Below are positions 40,543-47,912 of a stretch of DNA of 64,000 nucleotides, piece by piece. Within the stretch, counting starts at the first letter, position 1. The number at the start of each line of letters is the position of its first letter. The position numbers and the translations under genes were made by a program. A model generated the notes under the pieces. That model made no database searches. It was not told the origin of the DNA and saw only the letters and a list, made by a program, of their open reading frames with translations. Source of the stretch: Desulfofundulus salinus (GTDB lineage Bacteria > Bacillota > Desulfotomaculia > Desulfotomaculales > Desulfovirgulaceae); the NCBI RefSeq assembly GCF_003627965.1, contig NZ_RBWE01000001.1:519195-583194 (forward strand). Reading direction: 5' to 3'.

Positions 40543-42690
40543 ATGGATAAAGAAAAACTGGTGCCGTACTATGAAGAGCTGAAGCAAATTGGTTTGCAGG
40601 AGCTTCTGGAAAGTATGAGCCTGGCTCTGGGGCTGGCGGTAATGGCCACATATCCGGACGGGCGTCCGCTGACCGAACCGTCCAGCCAGTGTGCTTTCTG
40701 CACCCTGCTCAACACCAGCCCGGAAGGACGGGCCAGATGTGCGGATTCGCGTGCGAGCTCCGCCAGGATTGCTGTGGTTGCGGGGAAGGAAGTCATCCGC
40801 ACCTGTCACGCCGGGCTGGTACACCTGGCGGTTCCCCTGCGGGTGGCCGGAGAAATCGTGGCTGTAATGCTGGGCGGCAACGTGGCCCTGCGGCTGCCGG
40901 CGGAGGAGGCAGTGGTGCGGCTGGCCCGGGAAACTGGCCTTGACCCGGGAAAACTCCAGGCGGCAGCCGGAGCAATACCCATCTGGCCGGAAGAACGGCT
41001 CCGGGCAGCCATGGGGCTGGCACAGGCAGTAACGGGCACCGTGGCCCGGCTGCTGCACGCCAGGCAGGAACTTCAAAGGAAGGTGGACGAGCTTACCACT
41101 CTCTTTGAATTCACCCGGACGGTTACCAGCAGTATTCAGGTGACCGAAGTGGCGCAGCAGGCCCTGGAAGCCGTGCTGGGGTTGACCGGGGCCACCAGCG
41201 GGTCGGTGGTAATGTTGAATGAGGTGATGCCGGGGGTCACGGAAAGCGAAACGGCGGCTACCCTGGAGTCCTGCAACGAGTTCCGGGTCGTGCCTGCAGG
41301 CGAAATAGTCGCCGCCGTTGAACGGGAGGCCCGCGCCGCACACTTTGACAGCCGTCCCGAAGGTAGCACGCCTGAAGAGAAGCGGCCGGCGGTAGCCATA
41401 CCTCTTACGGTTGGGGGTAAGGTAACGGGCGTACTCACCATAGCGGGCAGGCCGGAAGGTGCGCATTTCACCGAAGATGAGACCGTTTTTTTAACTACCC
41501 TGGGCACCGGCCTGGGGCTGGCGCTGGAAAACGCCCGCCTGTTCCGCCAGCTGCAGGTAAGGGCGACCATGCTGGAACGGTTAATCGAAGTGGGTCAGGT
41601 GGTATCGAGCAGCCTCGATGTGGATCTGGTACTTCAGTCGGCTCTGGAGAATGTAAGGGACGTGCTGGGTGCACAATGGTGTGCGCTGCGGTTGCTTGAC
41701 GAGGAGACGGGCGAACTGGTGCTGAAAGCCGGCCTGGGCATGAGCGCGGAGCTGCAGGCCAGGGCAGGCCGTATCCGGCCGGACGGTACCCTGCTGGGCA
41801 GGGTGCTCCAGACGGGAAGACCCGCCGTAGTGGAAGACTTGGCCGCCAGCGGACCCGGTACGCACCTGCCCTACTATGCGGCCGAGATGCGGGCTGTGGC
41901 CGTGGTGCCGGTGAAGGTGGGTGGAAGGATCCTGGGCACGTTGAAGGTTTACTCCCCCGTACCGCGGCGCTGGAGTAAAGATGAAGTCAGTTACCTGGCG
42001 ACCATTGCGGGCCAGACCGGGCTGGCGCTGGAGAATGCCCGTCTCTACTCGTCGCTGCGGGAGTATTATTCGAGCGTCGTGCAGGCGCTGGCGGCGGCAC
42101 TGGAGGCCAGGGACGTTTATACAAAGGGTCATTCTGTGCGGGTGGCGAATTGGGCGCGGGCATGTGCCCGCGTGCTGGGACTTGGCGCCGGAGAACAGGA
42201 ACAGGTTTACCTGGCCGGGCTTTTACATGATCTGGGTAAGATCGGCGTGCGGGAAGACATCCTGCTCAAGCCGGGGCCCCTTACTACGGAAGAAAGAAGG
42301 GAGATGCAGAGCCACCCCGAGGTGGGGGCCAGGATCCTGGAACCGGCCAGATTTCCGGCGGCGGTCATTGCGGCCGTACGGCACCACCACGAGGACTTTG
42401 ACGGCGGTGGTTATCCCGCCGGTCTGGTGGGAGAAGAGATTCCTCTCCTGGCGCGCATTATCCGTGTGGCCGATACTTACGATGCCATGACGTCCGCCAG
42501 GCCCTACCGGCAGGCCTTTACTCCCCGGCAGGCGCGGGAGGAACTGCGGCGGTGGGCGGGCCGGCAGTTTGACCCGCGCGTGGTGGAGGCTTTCCTCCAG
42601 ATCCCGGAAGATGAAATGGTAGTTAATACCAATGGGGGGGGGGGTAGCTACTCTGCTGTTTCTACCGGCAGGTGTTGCTTCCTTCGCTGA
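40543..42690 (+). CDS. PocR-GAF-GAF-HD-GYP protein, probable c-di-GMP phosphodiesterase
   Basis: 715 aa from ATG 40543. Domains: PocR sensory domain (about 10-170; SSQCAFCTLLNTSPEGRARC, HAGLVHLAVPLRV), GAF 1 (about 195-330), GAF 2 (about 345-500), HD-GYP (about 515-690) with LLHDLGKIGVRED, HHHEDFDGGGYP and ARIIRVADTYDAMTSARPY. HD-GYP domains cleave c-di-GMP. The nearest ribosome site (AAAAGGAGGGGG, 40517) is rather far from the ATG. The C-terminal tail is read through 11 consecutive G (42634-42644), so its frame depends on that tract. Soluble; PocR domains bind small organic compounds. Confidence 0.88.
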   Translation: MDKEKLVPYYEELKQIGLQELLESMSLALGLAVMATYPDGRPLTEPSSQCAFCTLLNTSPEGRARCADSRASSARIAVVAGKEVIRTCHAGLVHLAVPLRVAGEIVAVMLGGNVALRLPAEEAVVRLARETGLDPGKLQAAAGAIPIWPEERLRAAMGLAQAVTGTVARLLHARQELQRKVDELTTLFEFTRTVTSSIQVTEVAQQALEAVLGLTGATSGSVVMLNEVMPGVTESETAATLESCNEFRVVPAGEIVAAVEREARAAHFDSRPEGSTPEEKRPAVAIPLTVGGKVTGVLTIAGRPEGAHFTEDETVFLTTLGTGLGLALENARLFRQLQVRATMLERLIEVGQVVSSSLDVDLVLQSALENVRDVLGAQWCALRLLDEETGELVLKAGLGMSAELQARAGRIRPDGTLLGRVLQTGRPAVVEDLAASGPGTHLPYYAAEMRAVAVVPVKVGGRILGTLKVYSPVPRRWSKDEVSYLATIAGQTGLALENARLYSSLREYYSSVVQALAAALEARDVYTKGHSVRVANWARACARVLGLGAGEQEQVYLAGLLHDLGKIGVREDILLKPGPLTTEERREMQSHPEVGARILEPARFPAAVIAAVRHHHEDFDGGGYPAGLVGEEIPLLARIIRVADTYDAMTSARPYRQAFTPRQAREELRRWAGRQFDPRVVEAFLQIPEDEMVVNTNGGGGSYSAVSTGRCCFLR

Positions 42691-42850
42691 TTATGAAAAG
42701 TCGAAGGGAAAACAGAGAGAACCGGGAGCAGGCGGCAGCCGGGCTATAGCTGCAGGAGTGCCCGGGGCGTGCCCGGCCAGAAATCCCGGTGCGTGATTTT
42801 GCTCTGCTCCAGGAAAGCAGTCCGGTTGGGGCAATTGCCTTCACCGGATT

Positions 42851-43609
42851 TCAGCTTTCTGAAATCGTGGTTTGGGCGTACCTGAACAATTCTTTGCCAT
42901 TCCCGCCGTTTTCCGGGTAAACCGCCAGGCCAAAGCGCCACCCTTTTTCAGCCACCCATTCCTGCAGCTTTTTTATTACTGTGGCTGCTCCTTCCTTATC
43001 TGTTAAGGGAAGTACCAGCGCCAGGAGGTTATCATCAAGCATCAGTACCTCGTCAATTTCACGCAGCTTTTTCTGCAGAATCCTCTTTACACTTGCTGTG
43101 TTGAACCTGCCGGCTGCTGTTCTCTGCGCCAGTACCAGGGAAAATTTTGAATTTCCTCTCTTGGCGCGGTTAATTTCTAATCTAAGCAACCTTTCTAAAA
43201 TTTCGCGGGGGTTTTCGCTGTGTCCAATAAGCCTTTCTACCCGCTGCAGTAATTGTTCGGAGCTGAAAGGCTTGCAAAGGTATTCGATGGCGCCCACCTG
43301 GATGGCCTGCTTAACCGTGGATATCTTTGCTTCAACAGTCAAAATCATTACCGGAACGTGACGGTAATGCGGAATGGCCTTTATTTTTTCTATAGTGGTC
43401 AGGCCATCGATACCGGGCAGGTTAATGTCTATAACAATAAGATCAAATGGATCAAGCCTTTCCCTTATTTTGACCAGAGCTTCTTCCCCGCTGACCGCTT
43501 CTGCTACTTCATAACCGTTGTTTTCTAAAAGCCTCCTGGAATAAAACCTGGTTAACGTAGAGTCTTCCACCAGAAGTATTGATCCTTTGCTACGGCTCAA
43601 AAACCCCAC
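42851..43609 (-). CDS. Response regulator with degenerate GGDEF-like output domain
   Basis: 252 aa. Receiver domain (1-125): ILLVEDSTLTRFYSRRLL, phospho-Asp in VIDINLPGIDGL, CKPFSSEQLL. The remainder has GGDEF topology (INRAKRGNSKFSLVLAQ, LPLTDKEGAATVIKKLQEW, FGLAVYPENGGNGKELFRYA), but the GG(D/E)EF catalytic loop is replaced by LDDNLLALVL, so it cannot make c-di-GMP. It may bind nucleotide or act by protein contact. Convergent with the HD-GYP gene. No kinase is adjacent. Confidence 0.8.
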   Translation of the reverse strand: MGFLSRSKGSILLVEDSTLTRFYSRRLLENNGYEVAEAVSGEEALVKIRERLDPFDLIVIDINLPGIDGLTTIEKIKAIPHYRHVPVMILTVEAKISTVKQAIQVGAIEYLCKPFSSEQLLQRVERLIGHSENPREILERLLRLEINRAKRGNSKFSLVLAQRTAAGRFNTASVKRILQKKLREIDEVLMLDDNLLALVLPLTDKEGAATVIKKLQEWVAEKGWRFGLAVYPENGGNGKELFRYAQTTISES

Positions 43610-43758
43610 CCCGTCTCACTCCTGTAATTCTAGATTAGATAACAGGGCCTTTTTTCTACATCAAAACAAAAAATTCCTGCATTAGAAAATATAGATCCTG
43701 TCTTATCCGGAGGAGGTTCGCATTTTACGGCGAAAGACTATAAAGGCAGGTGACAACC

Positions 43759-44565
43759 ATGAGCCTCTTAAATAAATTTGATCATCTGAAGAAAATTCTG
43801 GAGAATCTGGGTGGTTGTCTGGTGGCCTTTTCCGGGGGGGTAGACAGCACCTTACTGCTTAAAGTGGCCCATATGGTTCTGGGGGAGGAAAAAGTTCTGG
43901 CGGTTACGGCTACCTCCGATATTTACCCCGCGGAAGAGGTGGAAGAAGCGAAAGATCTGGCCCGTTTGATTGGTGCAAAACATCTTGCTATAGCAACAAA
44001 GGGTTTGGACAACCCGGTGTTTGCCACCAACCCTCCGGACCGGTGTTACCACTGCAAGAAAGAAGTGTATGCCAGATTATGGGAAGAGGCCCGCATCCAC
44101 GGCTTAAATTGCGTGCTCGACGGCCTGAATGCCGATGATACGGGCGATTACCGGCCGGGCATAAAAGCCGCAAAGGAAATGGGGGTTCGCAGCCCTCTGC
44201 AGGAAGCAGGTTTGACTAAAGGGGAGATCCGCGCGCTATCCCGCCAGCTGGGGTTGCCCACTGCCGGCAAGCCGGCTTCTCCCTGCCTGGCCACCAGGTT
44301 CCCCTACGGCACCCCCGTTACCCGGGAAGGACTGGCACGGGTGGCAGAAGGGGAAAGGTTTTTACGGCAGCTGGGCATTCCGGAGCTGAGAGTCAGGGAC
44401 CACGGCAACCTGGCCCGGATAGAGGTGCCAAAGGATTATCTTGCTTTTATTATCCAGCGATCCGGTGAAATTAGTGAAAAATTAAAGCAACTGGGATATA
44501 CCTATGTAACGCTGGATATACAGGGCTTCCGGAGCGGGAGCATGAATGAGACTTTAAACCTGTAG
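43759..44565 (+). CDS. larE: LarE, sacrificial sulfur transferase for nickel-pincer cofactor
   Basis: 268 aa. ATP-pyrophosphatase fold with the P-loop FSGGVDSTLLLK; NPPDRCYHCKKEVY and PASPCLATRFPYG are family motifs. With the ATG at 43759 (AGGTGA five bases upstream; GTG 43750 is less likely) the Cys of PCLATR is residue 176, matching the sulfur-donating Cys176 of the Lactobacillus enzyme. Thiolates the product of LarB. Separated from larB/larC by 22 kb and apparently alone. Confidence 0.93.
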   Translation: MSLLNKFDHLKKILENLGGCLVAFSGGVDSTLLLKVAHMVLGEEKVLAVTATSDIYPAEEVEEAKDLARLIGAKHLAIATKGLDNPVFATNPPDRCYHCKKEVYARLWEEARIHGLNCVLDGLNADDTGDYRPGIKAAKEMGVRSPLQEAGLTKGEIRALSRQLGLPTAGKPASPCLATRFPYGTPVTREGLARVAEGERFLRQLGIPELRVRDHGNLARIEVPKDYLAFIIQRSGEISEKLKQLGYTYVTLDIQGFRSGSMNETLNL

Positions 44566-44613
44566 TGCCGGCTTTAATCCGGTTACATCACTTAATTTTT
44601 AAAGAGCATCCAC

Positions 44614-45621
44614 TCAGCTCCAGCAGGTGGGCCAGGCACGGGAATGATCTGCCGGAGCGGCGGGGTCCGGGTTATGCTCACGGCTTTTGATCAGCTGATA
44701 AAATCCTTCTATCACTTCATCCAGCGGTTCGGTATTTTTGAGCTCCTTGAGCCACCTCTGTGGGATGGCCTCAAAGCCGTAATAGGTTCCAGCCAGGCCG
44801 CCGGTTACCGTACCGGCGGTATCCGTATCATCCCCCCGGTTGACTACCGTAATAAGGGCATCTTCAAAACTTTCCGTATTCAAAAAGCACTGCAGCGCTG
44901 CGGCCAGGGTATCCAGGGCGCTGCCCCGGGGGACAACCTCCGGTGCACCCTTCTGGATGTGGCGGATAATATACCAGAAAAATTTGCTCGGCTGGATGCC
45001 CACCTGCTTGCAGTATTGATCCGTCAGGTGCAGGGCCCGGGTTACTGCTTCCCGCCGGTTTAAATGCCGCTGGGACCCCAGCAGGTAGATCAGCAGGTTG
45101 TAAAACAGGCAGCAGGCAGCGCCCTCCTGGCTGTAATGGGTCATGTAAGCTATTTCCACCGACCATTTGGCCATGGCCGGAAGGTTGTGCCAGTAACCGA
45201 AGCTCACCGGCAGGGTGCGCATCAGCCCTCCGTTGGAGTCGAGCTTGTTCAGGGCCTGGGCGGTAAGGCGGGAGGCTTCCTGCCAGTTGCCCGTGCGAAG
45301 GAAATTGCGGAAAGACATTAAAGTGGTGTTGCCGATGTCCTTGGGCCTGGACTGGTACCAGCGGATGAAGCGGCGACCGATTTCTTCAATGGGGGAGACG
45401 GGGTTGGCCAGGATGCCCCGGGCTACCGTCAGGGTCATCTGGGTATCATCGGTGTATTCCCCGGGTTCTAAATTCAGCCAGCCGCCGCCGACCATATCCT
45501 TCAGGACGCCGTACTTTTCGCGGATTTCGCCGGCACTCATCAGTTCCACCGGGCCGCCCAGGGCATCCCCTACTGTGGCACCGTAAAAGGCTCCCTTAAT
45601 TGTGTTTTTCACCGCGGTCAC
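44614..45621 (-). CDS. ADP-ribosylglycohydrolase family protein
   Basis: 335 aa. DraG/ARH-type hydrolase that removes ADP-ribose from proteins or small molecules. Metal-binding motifs GEYTDDTQMTL and NRGDDTDTAGTVTGGLAGTYYG are complete; GALYG-like start GAFYGATVGDALGGP. Its start overlaps the stop of the transglycosylase gene by four bases, so the two are co-transcribed. Target unknown; no DraT partner nearby. Confidence 0.9.
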   Translation of the reverse strand: MTAVKNTIKGAFYGATVGDALGGPVELMSAGEIREKYGVLKDMVGGGWLNLEPGEYTDDTQMTLTVARGILANPVSPIEEIGRRFIRWYQSRPKDIGNTTLMSFRNFLRTGNWQEASRLTAQALNKLDSNGGLMRTLPVSFGYWHNLPAMAKWSVEIAYMTHYSQEGAACCLFYNLLIYLLGSQRHLNRREAVTRALHLTDQYCKQVGIQPSKFFWYIIRHIQKGAPEVVPRGSALDTLAAALQCFLNTESFEDALITVVNRGDDTDTAGTVTGGLAGTYYGFEAIPQRWLKELKNTEPLDEVIEGFYQLIKSREHNPDPAAPADHSRAWPTCWS

Positions 45622-46187
45622 CTCCCGTAAAGATAGCGGTAAACCTGGTAGTTCCAGAGTACTTTACGGACAAACTCCCTGGTTTCAGCAAAAGGGATCT
45701 GGTCCAGTTTGCTTTTTTCGCCCGTCCAGCGCTGCTGTTCCAGCCATTTTTGCACGTTTCCCTGCCCGCCGTTATAGGCAGCCAGAACCAGGATGGTGTC
45801 CCGGTTAAAAGTCCGGTACAGGTCGGCTAAATACCAGGTGCCAATGCGAATATTGAATTCCGGATCATACAGCAGGTCCGGGTGGTAGCAGGGCAGGCCC
45901 ATTTTTTCAGCCGCCCAGGTTCCCGTTTCCGGCATTACCTGCATCAATCCCCGGGCACCCCGGCGGGATGTGGCCCGGGGATTAAAGTTGCTCTCGGTTT
46001 TAATCACCGCCGCTACCAGGTAAGGATCCAGCCCGCGGCCGGCGGCATACTCCATTACCGTTTCCCGGTAAGGGAAGGGGTAGATGAGCCGGCCCAGGTG
46101 ATCGATGTTCAGGATTGCCAGCAACGTTAAAATGAAGAAAAATAACCGCACCTTGAAGCCTTTACTCCTCTTCAAGTGTAAAGACAA
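45618..46187 (-). CDS. SLT-family lytic transglycosylase
   Basis: 189 aa with an N-terminal membrane anchor or signal (FFILTLLAILNIDHLG). Catalytic Glu in IKTESNFNPRATSRRGARGLMQVMPET, then NIRIGTWYLADLY and AAYNGGQGNVQKWL. Cleaves peptidoglycan on the outer face; sporulation or cell-wall role likely. Confidence 0.93.
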   Translation of the reverse strand: MSLHLKRSKGFKVRLFFFILTLLAILNIDHLGRLIYPFPYRETVMEYAAGRGLDPYLVAAVIKTESNFNPRATSRRGARGLMQVMPETGTWAAEKMGLPCYHPDLLYDPEFNIRIGTWYLADLYRTFNRDTILVLAAYNGGQGNVQKWLEQQRWTGEKSKLDQIPFAETREFVRKVLWNYQVYRYLYGR

Positions 46188-46343
46188 GCAGTCATCACTC
46201 CAAAAATTTGCTTGCGGGCAGTTGCAACACGGATGTTTTCATACTATATACAAGCAATTCGCCCTGTAAGTCCAGGTTCCTGCACTGAGGATAAATGAGT
46301 GAGGGGGACGGATTGGCCGGCCCCGTAGCCGCTGGAGCATAAA

Positions 46344-46991
46344 TTACTGCAATTTGAATAGCCCCAGCAAGATTAATATGCATCCGGGCAGGGCGGAGAA
46401 CTGGCGGCCAAGAGCGGTGGCACCAAACCCCCGGCCGGCCAGCAGGCCCGCATAAGTGGTAATTATATGCCCGGCGCCAACTAAAAGGGCGGTGAGCACC
46501 AGGTCGAAACCAAGCATGGAAAAGGCAAAGCCGGCGCCGAAGGCGTCCAGGGCCAGGGCCAGGCCCAGCAGGATGGCCTCCCCGGCAGAGATCACGCCCG
46601 AGCGGTCCAGGTCGGCCCGGTGGGGTTCCCGCAGTACCTGGACCATTACCCCAAGGGTGCGGATCCTTATTTGGACCACCGTTTGGGGTTCCTCTTCACA
46701 GTCAGACGGTCCAACTCCTTTTTTCCCTTCCCTGAGAGCCTGGAACATTATCCAGAGCCCGATGAGGATTAAGATGATCCCGCCCAGGCGCCGGGCGAAG
46801 CTTATGGAGATGGCCTGGGCCACCAGGTTCCCGGTGATCATGGAAAGGCTGATGGCCGTCACCGACATGAGGCTGATGATCAGTACGGAAGAAAAGGGCA
46901 GCCGGATACCCCTTACCCCGTAGGCTACCCCGGCTGCGAAGGCGTCCATATTCAGGGCGAGTGCAAAGATGAGGATGGTGAATAACTCCAC
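46344..46991 (-). CDS. ytaF: YtaF, MntP-like sporulation membrane protein
   Basis: 215 aa, six hydrophobic segments in two LysE-like halves. LALNMDAFAAGVAYG, and the central EPHRADLDRSGVISAGEAI followed by LGLALALDAFGAG, are typical of YtaF, a relative of the manganese exporter MntP found in spore formers. About 150 bases separate it from the transglycosylase. The soluble middle segment (RSGVISAGEA, an EF-hand-like DLDRSG) may bind a divalent cation. Confidence 0.87.
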   Translation of the reverse strand: MELFTILIFALALNMDAFAAGVAYGVRGIRLPFSSVLIISLMSVTAISLSMITGNLVAQAISISFARRLGGIILILIGLWIMFQALREGKKGVGPSDCEEEPQTVVQIRIRTLGVMVQVLREPHRADLDRSGVISAGEAILLGLALALDAFGAGFAFSMLGFDLVLTALLVGAGHIITTYAGLLAGRGFGATALGRQFSALPGCILILLGLFKLQ

Positions 46992-47076
46992 TGACCAGTC
47001 CCTCCCGGGTGGTTTTTAAAGTCTCCTAACCATTTGTATGGGAGGAACGGCCGAATGGTGATTTTAAAAGCCCAGG

Positions 47077-47901
47077 TTACTTCTGGCATCCGGGACAAAA
47101 GTAGGCGCTGCGGCCGCCCAGGCGCAGGCGTTCGATAGTTTTGCCGCACCGCATGCAGGGCCGGCCGCTTTTGCCGTAAACCCTTAGTTTTTCTTGAAAG
47201 GTACCGGCCTGTCCCGTGCCGTCCACATAGTCCCTCACGCTGGTACCCCGGCTGGCAATTCCCTCTTCCAGCACCTCCCGGATGGTTTGGAAAAGGGCCT
47301 CCACTTCCCCGGGAGTGAGGGTGTTTGCCTGTCTTGAGGGGTGCAGCCCCGCCCGGTGGAGGGCTTCATCTACGTAGATGTTGCCCAGGCCGGAAATAAA
47401 TGTCTGGTCCAGTAAAAGGGTTTTTAAACGGGTGCGCCGCTTTTTTAATTCCTTTTTGAAAAAATCTATGGTAAATTCCCCGCTTAAGGGCTCCACCCCC
47501 AGGTCTTTCAACCCGCTGACGGTCTTGAACTCCTTTGCCGGCACCAGCCAGAAGCGGCCGAACTGGCGCATATCGGTAAAGCGCAGCTGGTGGCCGTTGT
47601 TCAGGTGAAAAATCAGGTGGGTGTGTTTTGACCGGGGTTCATCCGTGGCGGTGTAGACCAGTCGCCCCGTCATGCGCAGGTGCACGACCAGCATCAGCCC
47701 CCGTGAAAGGGAGATTAAAAGGTACTTGCCCCGGCGGCCCACGTCCAGGATCCTTTTGTCCACCACCAGGTGGCAGAATTCCTCCGGTGAGGGTGTCTGG
47801 ATGATTTTGGGGAGATAGATATTTACACCGCAGATGGTGAGACCGGGCAATTTTTCCTTCAGGGTGCGCTTGACCGTTTCTACTTCCGGTAATTCAGGCA
47901 T
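47077..47901 (-). CDS. mutM: Formamidopyrimidine-DNA glycosylase MutM
   Basis: 274 aa. Base-excision repair of 8-oxoguanine; catalytic Pro2-Glu3 in MPELPEVE, helix-two-turn-helix (FISGLGNIYVDEALHRAGLHP) and the C-terminal zinc finger CMRC...CPGC. Lies 11 bases downstream of polA, one repair operon. Confidence 0.96.
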   Translation of the reverse strand: MPELPEVETVKRTLKEKLPGLTICGVNIYLPKIIQTPSPEEFCHLVVDKRILDVGRRGKYLLISLSRGLMLVVHLRMTGRLVYTATDEPRSKHTHLIFHLNNGHQLRFTDMRQFGRFWLVPAKEFKTVSGLKDLGVEPLSGEFTIDFFKKELKKRRTRLKTLLLDQTFISGLGNIYVDEALHRAGLHPSRQANTLTPGEVEALFQTIREVLEEGIASRGTSVRDYVDGTGQAGTFQEKLRVYGKSGRPCMRCGKTIERLRLGGRSAYFCPGCQK

Positions 47902-47912
47902 CTGCTTCGCTC

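Noticed and set aside
40305-40544. 79-codon minus-strand frame in the HD-GYP leader
   Set aside because: No ribosome site, no recognisable domain, and it overlaps the inverted repeat and the tRNA terminator region.
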